A DNA stretch of 64,000 bases from Leptobrachium leishanense. Taxonomy: Eukaryota; Chordata; Amphibia; Anura; Megophryidae. Numbering within the stretch: position 1 is the stretch's first letter; the number at the start of each line of letters is the position of its first letter. Below the pieces are notes generated by a model, which saw only the letters and a list, made by a program, of their open reading frames with translations, had not been told where the DNA came from and searched no databases. A program made the position numbers and the translations under genes. Location of the stretch: positions 8,930,182 through 8,994,181 of the forward strand of contig CM019068.1 of the NCBI GenBank assembly GCA_009667805.1. Direction: 5' to 3'. Positions 42,439-54,400 of this stretch are shown in pieces.

Positions 42439-43057
42439 GGTGTTGCTGTAATTGCCATACACAGGCATTATGCGGCACATACAGATACAAGGTGTTGCTG
42501 TAATTGCCACACACAGGCATTATGCAGCACATACAGATACAAGGTGTTGCTGTAATTGCAATACAGGCATTATGCAGCACATACAGATACAAGGTGTTGC
42601 TGTAATTGCCACACACAGGCATTATGCAACACATACAGATACAAGGTGTTGCTGTAATTGCCACACACAGGCATTATGCAGCACATACAGATACAAGGTG
42701 TTGCTGTAATTGCCATACAGGCATTATGCAGCACATACAGATACAAGGTGTTGCTGTAATTGCCACACACAGGCATTATGCAACACATACAGATACAAGG
42801 TGTTGCTGTAATTGCCACACACAGGCATTATGCAACACATACAGATACAAGGTGTTGCTGTAATTGCCACACACAGGCATTATGCAGCACATACAGATAC
42901 AAGGTGTTGCTGTAATTGCCATACACAGGCATTATGCAGCACATACAGATACAAGGTGTTGCTATAATTGCCATACACAGGCATTATGCTGCACATACAG
43001 ATACAAGGTGTTGCTGTAATTGCCACACACAGGCATTATGCAGCACATACAGATATT
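42438..43057. repeat. 52-bp minisatellite
   Basis: About 12 units starting gtgttgctgtaattgccaca. It starts at the very base where the 18-bp array ends. Confidence 0.93.
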
Positions 43058-43096
43058 ACATTGCTAATAATCTCATTCTGATCACTACAAATACCC

Positions 43097-43455
43097 ATAA
43101 GCAGGAGATCTCACCATTTTATTATCTGTCTGCAGCACATTTACTGCATCTGCCTGTATGCTGATAATGGAGACCCAGTATAAGCAGGAGATCACACCAT
43201 TTTATTATCTGTCTGCAGCACATTTACTGCATCTGCCTGTATGCTGATAATGCAGACCCCTTGTAAGCAGGAGAGCACACCATTTTATTATCTGTCTGCA
43301 GCACATTTACTGACACATAGGCCACTTCTGCCTGTATGATGATAATGCAGACCCTGTGTAAGCAGGAGATCTCACCATTTTATTATCTGTCTGCAGCACA
43401 TTTACTGACACAAAGGCTATTTCTTCATGTATGCTGATAATGCAGACCCCGTGTG
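43097..43455. repeat. 83-96-bp tandem repeat
   Basis: Four units beginning taagcaggagatctcaccat, two of them lengthened by a gacacataggcc-type segment after ttactg. The third tandem array in a row. Confidence 0.85.
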
Positions 43456-44789
43456 ACATTGTGCCAGATAAGAGATGCCATCTTGAGTTTATAACCTTTC
43501 ATCTCAGCAATATTTCTGTAAAGGATAAATAAATAAATGAAGAATTTTAAATGAGCAAATTTACATTATGCGGGGAGGGGCAGCGGCAACCCATTCAGGT
43601 CAAAATGATTAAATGGTTAAAATGCCACATGATGGCTATCAGCAGTGACACATACAATGCTGCCTTTAACTCTTTCTCGCCACAGGATGTTCTATGCCGT
43701 CCGTGCAACCGCTGGGCCTTGAAGATGCACGGCATACAGGTAGGCCCTGCTGTCTTCAATGGGCCATCACAGTCCCTCCCCGCAGCCACAGCGTGCCACA
43801 CGTCATTGGCTGCAGAGAGACGGCCTGAACACAGGCCATCCCCCTACAGCCAATGGCGTGCACAGCACGTCAGCTGCATGGACGGGCCAAAATAGAGGCC
43901 CGTAGCAGCACCTGGCAGCGAGGTGTACTTGTGTGTTTTGCCGTCGTTAGCACCTGTCCGTTTTGAAGGGGTTAAAGCGAGCATTGCATTGATACTTTGT
44001 AGAAACATAACACTGTGGAGACGTGTGCGCTTAATGCAGATGGAATAAAGCTGCACAATAAAAGGCTCACATCTTCTGTGACAGTGCAGGAGTAAATGAA
44101 ATAAGTGCTATATGAGAATATATTCCTTTAGATCGCGGCGGGTGGGTTCAGGCCGGGTGTTTAGCGGATACTCTCGAGTCTCAATAGAAATCAGCCCTGA
44201 AATACACGGAATAAAACCTCCAATGTGATTTTCCATACCTTCAGTTGTATGAATAATGTAACGAGTTCATATACTGCCAGCACTGCTACAAAATTGTATT
44301 CAACCTTCTTTAAAACAAGCATTAAAAATGCATTTTTCAGGTTTTCCATAAAATCTAGCATTGGATTTACTTTCCTGGAGGAAATACTCTGGTGCCGAGC
44401 ACAATGGGTTAGAGGAAAATGTCGCAAAGTTCAAACATAAGGTCTCTTTATTCTACAAATATTCAGAAATAAATTCTTAATTCCTTCATTTTAATTAAGA
44501 AAGGCAACCCCCCTGGCCCCTCAGAAGACAGACGTCTGTTAATGAGGGTCACTAGGTCAGCCATATTTTCCTGGACACACATTACTATTTCAGCAGAGTG
44601 GAAGCATAGGGAAAAGTGCTGCCCTTCAACATGTATAATTCATATTATTCTGGAACTCCAGGGTCATATGCGAGAAGTAAATGTCACCTACAGGATATGA
44701 TTGAAGTCAGATAGTTTAACTCATCCCATTTTGAAGCACACAAAGTCCTTTATTGGGAAAGTAACAGCAAATAAAAAGGTGACTTGTGG
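43456..44789. other. Unassigned non-coding DNA
   Basis: About 1.3 kb, partly GC-rich (43680-43910). I see no exon-like frame with family resemblance and no terminal repeats. Confidence 0.5.
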
Positions 44790-46075
44790 GTAGATGGAGC
44801 TTCTCTGTATGCTTTGTTATGGAAGGAAGGTGGTAGAGGGAGCTTCTCTTGGCTTGGGTCTGCTTGATATGGAAGGAAGGTGGAAGAGAGAGAGCTTCTC
44901 TGTATGCTTTGTTATGGAATGAAGGTGGTAAAGGGGGCTTCTCTGTATGCTTTGCTATGGAAGGAAGGTGGTAGAGGGAGTTTCCTTGTGTCTGCTTGGT
45001 ATGGAAGTAAGGTGGGTATAGAGAGCTTCTCTTGGGTCTGCTTGGTATGGAAGGGAGGTGGGTAGAGAGAGTTTCTCTTGGGTTTGCTTGGTATGGAAGG
45101 ATGGTGGTAGAGAGAGATTCTCTTGGGTTTGCTTGGTATAGAAAGAAGGTGGGTAGAAGAGCTTTTCTATGCTTTGTTATGGAAGGAAGGCGGTAGAGAG
45201 CTTCTCTTTGGGTCTGCTTGGTATGGAAGTTAGGTGGTACAGGGAGGTTCTCTGTATGCTTTGTTATGGAAGGAAGGTGGTAGAGAGAGCTGCACTTGGG
45301 TCTGTTTGGTATAGAAATAAGGTGGTCGAGAGAGCTTTACTGTATGCTTTGTTATGGAAGGAAGTTGGTCGAGAGTGCTTTTCTGTATGTTTCGTTATAG
45401 AAGGAAGTCGGTAGAGAGAGCTTCTCTGTATGCTTTGTTACAGAAGGAAGTTGGTTGAGAGAGCTTTTCTGTATGTTTCGTTATGGAAGGAAGTTTCTAG
45501 AGAGAGCTTTTCTGTATGCTTTTTTATGGAAGGAAGTTGGTCGAGAGAGCTTTTCCGTATGTTTCGTTATGGAAGGAAGTTGGTCGAGAGTGCTTTTCTG
45601 TATGTTTCGTTATAGAAGGAAGTCGGTAGAGAGAGCTTCTCTGTATGCTTTGTTACAGAAGGAAGTTGGTCAAGAGAGCTTTTCCGTATGTTTCGTTATG
45701 GAAGGAAGTTGGTAGAGAGAGCTTTTCTGTATGCTTTTTTATGGAAGGAAGTTGGTCGAGAGAGCTTCACTGTATGTTTTGTTATGGAAGGAAGGTGGGT
45801 AGAGAGAGCTTCTCTGTATGCTTGTGTGGGTAGAGAGAGCTTCGCTTTGGGTCTGCTTTGTATGGAAATTAGGTGGTAGAGGGAGCTTCTCTGTATGTTT
45901 TATTATGGAAGGAAGGTGGTAGAGAGAGCTTCTCTTGGGTCTGCTTTGTTATGGAAATTAGGTGGTAGAGGGAGCTTCTCTGTATGTTTTATTATGGAAG
46001 GAAGGTGGTAGAGAGAGCTTCTCTTGGGTCTGCTTGGTATGGAAGTTAGGTGGGAGAGAGAGCTTCTCTGTAGTG
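44790..46075. repeat. 43-bp minisatellite
   Basis: About 30 units containing gagcttctctgtatgctttg and ttatggaaggaaggtggtag, with a second subtype (cttgggtctgcttggtatgg). Neither frame is constrained because 43 is not a multiple of three. Confidence 0.9.
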
Positions 46076-46171
46076 CACTTTCTAGAAGGAGGAAGGTAAA
46101 GCAGAATGTATCTGCCCAGTATGAACATGATGCTGCACTCACACCCCCATGGATAGACTGAAGGAAGTGAA

Positions 46172-46249
46172 GCTTTGCTTGTTTGACAATATTGACAATT
46201 GACAATTGACAATTTGACAATATTCTCAATATTGTCAAACAAGCAAAGC
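46172..46249. repeat. Perfect 24-base inverted repeat at the CR1 5' edge
   Basis: Arms 46172-46195 (gctttgcttgtttgacaata...) and 46226-46249 are exact inverted copies around a 30-base spacer made of gacaatt repeats. The right arm is part of the LINE, so the left arm looks like a snap-back copy of its 5' end. Confidence 0.9.
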
Positions 46250-46260
46250 AACAAGGGGAA

Positions 46261-46611
46261 GTGGACGTTCTAGTCCATCTAGGGACAAATGACTTGGCTA
46301 GCAATGAGGTTTCTGAGATTAAGGAAGACTTTTGTGTTCTTGGAGGTGAAATACAGCAGATTGCGTCCACTGTGTCATTCTCTGAAGTTTTGCCTGTGCA
46401 TAACATTCAGGATAGGCAGATGCGCAATAGGGAATTCAATTTGTGGCTTCGGGAATGGTGTCGGGAGCAAGGATTTGGCTTTGTGTCCCATGATAGCTCT
46501 AATTGGAGCAGAAAGGAACTGTATAAAAAAGATGGTTTGCATCTTACTCATAGGGGAACATATGTTCTCAGTGAGAAGTTCAAAGGTTTCACAAAGAAAT
46601 ATTTAAACTAG
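46261..46611 (+). pseudogene. CR1 ORF1 esterase fragment
   Basis: The frame MDVLVHLGTNDLASNEV corresponds to the middle GTND block of an SGNH hydrolase. It ends with KDGLHLTHRGTYVLSEKF, the D-x-x-H catalytic block. The N-terminal GDS block is missing because the element is truncated. The ATG used here is internal, so it is not a genuine start. Confidence 0.8.
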
Positions 46612-46673
46612 GAGGGGGGGACAAAAGGGTAAAAAACAATCTGCCCGATTGTCCCCCAAAACTAAATCGGAGG

Positions 46674-47591
46674 GTGCAAGCAACATGCGAGGTAAAAAAT
46701 GACAAGCTCAGAGTCGTGTCTATAAATGCTCGCAGTTTAGTCAATAAAATCAATGAACTGGAGACAATGATGGCAGCTGAAAAAGTAGATTTAGTGGCGG
46801 TTACTGAGACATGGTTCAGTGAGAAAAATAACTGGGACATAACAATACCGGGGTACTCATTATACAGAAAAGACAGAGAAGGTAGGAAAGGAGGAGGAGT
46901 GGCCCTGTATGTGAAAAACAACATAAAAACGAACCAAATAAAAGTGAGCGAGGTGAACATAGAGTCAGTTTGGGTTACGCTAACATTTGGCAATCATACA
47001 GTAGCTCGTGTAGGTGTGATCTATAGACCCCCTGGACAAGCAGAAGAACTAGATAATCTGCTGGTTGAGGAAATAGCCAAAATGGCAATGAAGGGGGAGG
47101 TTATTATCATGGGGGACTTTAATCTTCCTGATGTGAACTGGAAAACCAAAACAGCTGGGTGCACCAAGAGTACAAATATTCTAAACTCCCTACTGGGATT
47201 ATCTCTAACACAAGTAGTTGAGGAGCCGACCCGTAAAGAGGCCATATTGGATTTAATACTCACAAATGGAGGTTTGGTATCGGACGTTGTTGTAGGTGAA
47301 AATTTGGGATCTAGTGATCACCAGTCAGTATGGTTTAATATAAGAACAGGGATGGAGCCGCACCACACAAAAACAAAAGTTTTAGACTTTAAAAAAACAG
47401 ATTTTTCTAAAATGAGATTTTGTGTGAATGAGTCATTATCAGACTGGAGGAGTTTAAAGGGAGTCCAGGAGAAATGGGATTATTTAAAGGAAGCATTATT
47501 GAAGGACACACAGGCAATTGCATTCGGCTTTTTAGCAAAAACAAAAAAGGGAAGAAACCACTGTGGTACTCTGCAGAAGTGGCCAAAATAG
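46674..47591 (+). pseudogene. CR1 ORF2 endonuclease domain
   Basis: 305 codons with the apurinic-endonuclease blocks SINARSLVNKINELETMM, LVAVTETWFSEKN, GGGVALYVKNN, IYRPPG, IMGDFNLPDVNW and SSDHQSVWFNI, including the catalytic N, E, D and SDH residues. The frame is lost near 47540-47591; the inter-domain region continues in the frame 47474-47770 (LWYSAEVAKIVKNKK). Confidence 0.88.
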
Positions 47592-48006
47592 TGAAGAACA
47601 AGAAGATAGCATTCAATAATTATAAAAAAACTCAGAGTGAAGAAGATAGGCAAACCTATAAAATTAGGCAGAAAGAGGCAAAGCAATTTATAAGAGCTTC
47701 CAAAGCACACGCAGAAGAGAAAATAGCTCAGTCAGTAAAAAGGGGGACAAAACATTTTTTAGATACATAAACAAGAAAAGAAAAGTAAAACAAGGATTAG
47801 TTAGATTAAAAACAAAGGAAGGAAGGTATGTAGAAGAGGATAAAAGTCTCGCTGACTGCCTCAATGAATATTTTTGTTCAGTCTTTGCAGAAGAAAAGGA
47901 AGGAAAGGGACCTCAGTTAGGAGAGAACACTAAAGAGACATTTACATATCAGTTTACAGAGGAGGAGGTTCTACAGCAGCTGTCTAAAGTAAAGACAAAT
48001 AAGTCA

Positions 48007-49281
48007 ATGGGGCCTGATGGGATCCACCCTAAATTATTAAAAGAGCTCAGTGATGTAATAGCAAAACCGTTAACAGATTTATTTAACCAATCCTTGTTAA
48101 CGGGAGTCGTCCCAGAAGACTGGAAATTAGCAAATGTTGTGCCCATTTACAAGAAGGGTAGTAGGGAGGAATCTGGGAACTATAGGCCAGTTAGTCTTAC
48201 GTCAGTAGTGGGGAAATTAATGGAAACCATGTTAAAGGAAAGGATTGTTGAACATCTAAAAACACATAGATTACAGGATCAGAAACAACATGGGTTTACC
48301 TCAGGGAGATCATGCCAAACTAATCTTATTGATTTTTTTGATTGGGTAATAAAAATAATAGACACAGGTGGTGCAGTAGACATTGCTTATTTAGATTTCA
48401 GTAAGGCTTTTGATACTGTTCCGCATAGAAGGCTTATCAATAAATTGCAATCTTTGAGCTTGGATTCCAATATTGTTGACTGGATTAGGCAGTGGCTGAG
48501 TGACAGACAACAGAGGGTTGTGGTAAATGGAGTTTATTCGGCGCAAGGTCTTGTTACCAGTGGGGTACCTCAGGGGTCAGTACTTGGACCCATTCTCTTT
48601 AATATTTTTATTAGTGATATTGCAGAAGGTATTAATGGAAAAGTATGTCTTTTTGCTGATGACACAAAGATTTGCAACAGGGTTGACGTTCCTGGAGGGA
48701 TCAGCCAAATGACAAATGATTTAGGTAAACTAAAAAAATGGTCGGAGTTGTGGCAATTGAGTTTTAATGTGGATAAGTGCAAGATAATGCACCTGGGACG
48801 TAAAAACCCAAGGGCTGAATATAGAATATTTGATACAGTCCTAACCTCAACATCTGAGGAAAGGGATTTAGGGGTCATTATTTCAGAGGATCTAAGGGTA
48901 AGTAGTCAATGTAATAGAGCAGCAGGAAATGCTGGCAGAATGCTTGGAAATGCTAGCAGAATGCTTGGTTGTGTAGGGAGAGGTATTAGCAGTAGGAAAA
49001 GGGAAGTGCTCATGCCACTGTACAGAGCACTGGTGAGACCTCACTTGGAGTACTGTGTGCAGTACTGGAGACCGTATCTCCAGAAGGATATAGACATCTT
49101 AGAGAGAGTTCAGAGAAGGGCTACTAAAATGGTGTACGGCTTGAAGGAGAAAAGTTACCAGGAAAGGCTTAATGATCTTAACATGTACAGCTTGGAAAAA
49201 AGACGAGACAGAGGAGATATGATAGAAACATTTAAATATGTAAAGGGAATCCACAAGGTAGAGGAAGGGAGTATATTTTAA
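48007..49281 (+). CDS. CR1 ORF2 reverse transcriptase domain
   Basis: 424 uninterrupted codons from GPDGIHPKLLKEL through NYRPVSLTSVVGKLME, YLDFSKAFDTVPHRRL, SGVPQGSVLGPILFNIFISD and the catalytic LFADDTKI, to the thumb region (YCVQYWRPYLQKDI, RRATKMVYGL). Upstream, 47770-48006 is in another frame. After 49281 the C-terminal block (VVDTWNSLPVEVVEAKT-type, in a shifted frame) runs to about 49480. Almost intact for a LINE fragment, but not autonomous. Confidence 0.88.
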   Translation: MGPDGIHPKLLKELSDVIAKPLTDLFNQSLLTGVVPEDWKLANVVPIYKKGSREESGNYRPVSLTSVVGKLMETMLKERIVEHLKTHRLQDQKQHGFTSGRSCQTNLIDFFDWVIKIIDTGGAVDIAYLDFSKAFDTVPHRRLINKLQSLSLDSNIVDWIRQWLSDRQQRVVVNGVYSAQGLVTSGVPQGSVLGPILFNIFISDIAEGINGKVCLFADDTKICNRVDVPGGISQMTNDLGKLKKWSELWQLSFNVDKCKIMHLGRKNPRAEYRIFDTVLTSTSEERDLGVIISEDLRVSSQCNRAAGNAGRMLGNASRMLGCVGRGISSRKREVLMPLYRALVRPHLEYCVQYWRPYLQKDIDILERVQRRATKMVYGLKEKSYQERLNDLNMYSLEKRRDRGDMIETFKYVKGIHKVEEGSIF

Positions 49282-49568
49282 AGGAAACAAAGTAGCAAAA
49301 CAAGAGGACATAGTCTTAGATTAGAGGGGCAAAGGTTTAAAAGTAACATCAGAAAGCATTATTTTACTGAGAGGGTGGTGGATACATGGAACAGTCTTCC
49401 AGTTGAAGTGGTAGAGGCCAAAACAGTGATTGAATTTAAGCAGGCATGGGATAGGCATAAGGCTATCCTAAACAAAAGATAAATCCAGGTAAAGTATCCA
49501 TGTAATTGGGCGACTAGATGGGCCGAAAGGTTCTTATCTGCCGACATTTTTCTATGTTTCTATGTTTC

Positions 49569-49822
49569 TAAACAGGAAATGGAGCTGGGCTAAACTATCT
49601 ATGTGACTTAGACAGGGAGAGTGGATTCCATTATTGTATCCATTCCTCATTGTGCGGCTCGTGTAGCTGGCATTGGCAGCTCGTGGACCCCTGTAGGCGG
49701 TGCAGAAGATGGGTGTCTTATGGAGACACGCAGGTGCAACCAGACAACGTGCGGCACCACCAGAGGCAGATGAAAGAAAAAAAGAGGCAGAAGAAAGAAA
49801 GGCACAAAAGGAAAGATGCACA

Positions 49823-49859
<37 letters not shown>

Positions 49860-50049
49860 GGCACAGACCGAGCCTGACCAGTGGAGGGGTAAGATGGGCA
49901 CCGAACGACTGTGTGCGGCCCCCGTGCACGGTGTGTGTGTGTCTTTGTGCACTGTGTTTGTGTGTGTGTGTGTGTCTTTGTGCACAGTGTGTGTGTGTCC
50001 CCCCCCCCGCATTTCAACAGCTAACAATTTTTTCTAGGGGAGTGGAAGT
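49569..50049. repeat. Simple repeats, (GAAA)n and (GT)n, in unassigned DNA
   Basis: (gaaa)n at about 49825-49860 and a (gt)n block interrupted by cttgtgca-type spacers at 49929-50000, then a run of C. The rest is unassigned. Confidence 0.8.
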
Positions 50050-50089
50050 AGCTGGTCTTGCATAGGGTGCAAAATAGTCTAGCATCGGC

Positions 50090-50216
50090 CTTGCCTGCGG
50101 TGCACTTCGGGAACCTTGCGGTAAATGCTGAATTGACCGCAGGGTCGGCGAACTGAACTCACCGAAATGCACTGAATGAGAGAGTCCTGAAATTTCAGTG
50201 CTCTCTGAATAACCCC
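50090..50216. repeat. GGGTTATTC-family MITE end
   Basis: ctgaattgaccgcagggtc, ttcagtgctctctgaataacccc: the same terminal region as 2210-2322. Only one end is recognisable. Confidence 0.55.
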
Positions 50217-50269
50217 ATTTGAAAATAATACTTTCCTGTTCATAATAATTAATTCTATATATAAATAAC

Positions 50270-50919
50270 ATAGGGTGTTGTCTCCCCGCAGCAATATGAG
50301 CCAAAATGCGGATTAGACACACTCGCAGGCAATATTTAATCGTGATCCCATCTTTGACTCTTCATAAACCGCTCCTTTCAAGACTGGATCCAATCGTTAA
50401 TTTGGACCCAAATTCATGCAATCTTCAAATTCCCAATATCTGGTAAACCTCAGGGAGAAGAGTAGAGGATAGGCTAAGATGCTCCTGATGAAGTCTAAGT
50501 GACGAAACGCGTCGAGCAGAGCTGTGGGAATCGATCAGAGCCATGGAGAATTTCACAAAAGGACCCTTCCATGTTGGGCGTATGTAATTTAGAGCCGCAG
50601 TGGAAATCGGGTGCACTATGTGATATGCTCCAGTGCCTTTTAATTCATGTAAGCGCAATAAATTCTTTTTGGTGATTTATCCATTGACTATCTGCACTGT
50701 TTTTCCTATACTCTTCTCCCTGAGGTTTATTGAATCCCAGATATTAGGAATTTGAAGATTGCATGAATTTGGGGTCCAAAGTAACGATTGGATCCAGTCT
50801 TGAAGGGAGCGGTTTATGAAGAGTCAATGATACCTTGATGGGATCACAATTAAATATTGCCTGCGAGTGTGTCTAATTCGCATCTTGACTCATATTGCTG
50901 CGGGGAGACAACACCCTAT
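50270..50919. repeat. Foldback repeat with about 200-bp inverted arms
   Basis: Arms 50270-50471 and 50707-50919 are inverted copies (tagggtgttgtctccccgc at the tips, gaggtttat/taaacctc near the inner ends), about 90% or more identical with small indels. The 235-base centre holds the hammerhead-like core. The family is not certain; Penelope-like elements or related short retroelements are candidates. Confidence 0.75.
50480..50518 (+). ncRNA. Hammerhead-ribozyme-like core
   Basis: In order: tgctc (50480-50484, stem I), CTGATGA (50485-50491, core), a short stem II gtc-taagt-gac (50493-50503), GAAA (50504-50507), CGCGTC (50508-50513, minimal stem III plus the cleavage-site C), and gagca (50514-50518, closing stem I with five pairs). 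This is a type I arrangement with a tiny stem III, as described for hammerheads in Penelope-like elements and newt satellite 2, where dimers may be needed. One extra A (50492) sits between the core and stem II, so activity may be weak or absent. Confidence 0.5.
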
Positions 50920-51426
50920 CAGGGTAATTCAAAGAGAATCAAAAAGTCACTGCATGTTCGGTGACTTTTCGTTCTCTTCAATTCGGTTCGTTTTGTCGAT
51001 CCCATTTCAGCGACCCTGCGGTGTATTCAGCAAGCACCACAGGGTCCCCGAATTGCAGGGAAAGGCTGTCGCAAACCCGGCGAAAACGAACCGCAAAACC
51101 CGGCGAAAACCTGCAAAAACATCTGGATTAACCTGCCGAAAACACCGGAAAAACCTGAGCAGGAACCGATCACATACAGCGCAGCCGCCGGAAAAAGCCG
51201 ACACCGCAGACGAATGGAGTGAATAAATTAGAAAAACAGTTTGCTTGAATGGTTTAAAAGTGAAACGCTGAAACTACTGAGAGAAAATGTCTGAAATTTA
51301 CATATGAGGTCCAAGGAATGATAATAAAAAGGGCTGTTACAGAAAAAATAAGTAAATTTCAAACAAAAGAAAATCCGGAAAATGCTTAAAATATCCTAAA
51401 AAAATCTATAAATAAAGAGACTCTTT

Positions 51427-54400
51427 TTTTTTCTTCTTTATTTTCAAAAAAGGTATAGAAAATATTCCATACAATCAGTATATTATCATCAGCACTTAAA
51501 CATTACCACACCCTTTTATTTATAAACCGTACACCTTGTTTTATAATAACACGACAAATATCTTGCCTCAAGAAACCCAAAAAAAAAAAAAAAAACTAAA
51601 CATACTAACACACAACATATAAAACATACACACAAAAAAAAAAGGGGTGCCCCCACCCTCCAACATATTCAATACATCTCAATGATCTCTCATAACGTAA
51701 AAGATCACCCAGGATATACTTGTAGCCGTGCCCCCCATATCTTATGATACTTCTCATTGTACCGTGTAGTCTGGCAGATAGCTCATCCATGACTTGCACC
51801 TCTTCAATTATTTGCTTCACCCTCCCCCATAGAGGTGGTTCTGTTGAGCGCCATGATTCCGCCATGGCTTTCCGAGCGGCCAAAACAATCTTAGAAAGAA
51901 GTCTATTATGATGTTGCGATAGATCCACCACTGGACGCGCCGTAAGAAATGTCCATGGATCCACGGGCATAGTACAGGCCAGAACTCCGGAGGCCAATAT
52001 TCAAACTCTCTCCCTGAATGGCTGAATATTGGGGCATTGCCACCACATGTGGGCATGGGTACCCTTCTCACCACAATTCCTCCAGCATGTGTCAGGGACA
52101 GCTCTGTTGATCTTATTAAGGAAGGATGGGGTCACATACCATCTCATCATTGTTTTATAAGATTGTTCCTGGTCCTGGAGTACAACATTAATAGAAGATT
52201 TAGAGATAGAATCCCATATATCTTTCCAATCTTCAGTTTCCACCTGACCTAATTCGCGTTCCCAGGCTGTCATGTATGGCAATGGATCGAGACTCCTAGT
52301 GGTTGTTATAGCTTTAACCAACCGAGAAATAAGGCCTCATGGAGAGCTCCCTTTAAGAGACACGTTTGTTCCAAAAAAGTCATGGAGCTATTAGCAGCAG
52401 ACCTTATCCGAGGTATCATGACATAGGCCCGACATTGAATATATCGAAAAAAGTCAGCAGGCCGCAAATGGAAACTAGCGTTTAAGTCATCAAACATAAG
52501 AGGCTGGTCCCGATGAAACATATCTCTTATTCATATGATCCCGGCTTGTCACAGGCCCATCAAACATCGTTTGTCCATCCCCAGTGGGAAATCTATATTG
52601 CGATCCAATGGGGTCAGCGGGGAAGGTTGTTGCACCAAACCAAACTTGGTGGCCCACCGATTCCGTAAGTGGACAGTATGGAGGAGAGGCGGACATGAAG
52701 AGGAGCATGTTGGGCGATGAGGTTTAGGAAGCCATAACCACAGGCTGGGAGTATCTGGCGCCATAGTATCAGATTCAAAGTCTGCCCATCGTCTAGTGCC
52801 CCTTGGAGCATGCATTGCAACCACTTGGGCGAATTGTGCTGCCAAATAATATGTTCTGAAATCAGGGAGACCTAAACCTCCAGACCGTCGCGAGGTATGA
52901 AGAACTCTTCGAGCTATTCTATGTCTTTTATATTTCCATACGAGATTAAACACATGACTTTGAAAGTCTTTCAGGTCACCCTTTGCGAGCAGAACCGGGA
53001 GAGCCTGGAACAGGTACAAAAGACAAGGAAGAATATTCATTTTGACACTGTGGATCCTACCGATCCGCAAAATGCAATCCTTGTCCCAGGATCCCAGCTC
53101 CACCTGCAGTTTGTCATACAACAATCTATAATTATCATCATACAGAGAGTCATATGAATGCGTTAGTTTTATCCCTAGGTATGTTATACTTCGTTCAGCC
53201 ACCTTGAAGCCATAGCGGGCAGAAAGAGTCGACAGGGTAGATTCAGGAATGCTGAGGGCCAGCGCTATTGATTTATCAAAATTGATCTTATAACCTGTCT
53301 GCGTAAGAAAATAATCTAAAATAGGTTGCAGTGCGGCCAATGAAGTGTCAGGGGAAGTAAGGGACAACAATATATCGTCCGCATAAGCGGACAACACATA
53401 AGATGATCCTGCCATTTCTATCCCTCTTATCCCCGGTGTAGATCTAATTTGGGAAAGTAAGGGTTCCAGTGTCAGGGCAAAAAGTATAGGTGACAGAGGG
53501 CATCCCTGCCTTGTGCCATTTAAGATGAAAAAGGTCGCGGGGAGGTGCCAGGAACTAAAATTTGAGCCCTAGGTGAAGAATACAAGGCTTGCACCGTTTC
53601 CCGAAACTCCACAGGAAAACCCATCTCTTCAATCAACAGAAACAGGCATGGCAACTGAACTCTGTCAAAAGCCTTTTCAGCATCAAGAGAAAGAAAAAGT
53701 GAGGGGTATCCCTGAGTCGATGCATACCATATTAAATCCACCGCCCTTCTCGTGTTATCATAAGCCTGCCGACCGGGGATGAAACCCACCTGATCCACAT
53801 GTATCAAAGACGGGAGCATAGGGTTCAACCTATTAGCCATTATCTTAGCAAATAATTTAAGGTCTGTGTTAATTAAAGAGATAGGCCAGTAGTTATTAGG
53901 GAGAGTATTATCCTTTCCAGGTTTAGGAAGGACAACTACAGATGCCAGCATGTCACTATGATGAAATCGTGCACCCCCCAGCACATCATTAAACTAAGAA
54001 AGTAAATGGGGCTTTAATACTGAAAGGAATGTCTTATAATAAACCGCAGTGAGACCATCAGGACCTGGAGCTTTATGGGGCTTCAAGGAGAGAACAGCCA
54101 CTTGCAGTTCCTTGTCCGTGACAGGCATGGCTAAAGATTGAATCTGTTCTTCTCCCACCTTCTGTATACACAGAGAGTGCAAAAACTGTCTTATCCTTTG
54201 GCAATTTTCATTATCCGTTAAAGAATGAGCCGGGGAGTGGTTATAAAGACAAGTAAAACTGTTTGAAGATCCGCTGGACCTCTCCCGAGGAGTGTCAAAG
54301 AGTGCCAGCTCCATCCCGCAAGGAAATAGGGCTTGCTTTCTACCCTCTGGGACGTAAAGTGCGGGCCAACAATGTATCCATTTTATTACCTTTTTCATAA

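Larger units (their letters stand above)
46226..49568 (+). mobile_element. CR1-like LINE, 5'-truncated, plus strand
   Basis: Contains the end of an esterase-type ORF1, the endonuclease and RT of ORF2, and a 3' end with octamer tails (ctatgttt ctatgttt cta at about 49552-49568), as in CR1 elements. Its sequence is clearly different from the minus-strand CR1 at 32447-36756, so it is another family. It starts within ORF1, next to the inverted repeat at 46172. Confidence 0.88.

Noticed and set aside
43551..43895. 114-codon open frame on the plus strand
   Set aside because: No recognisable domain, no conserved neighbours and length within chance for a GC-richer stretch.
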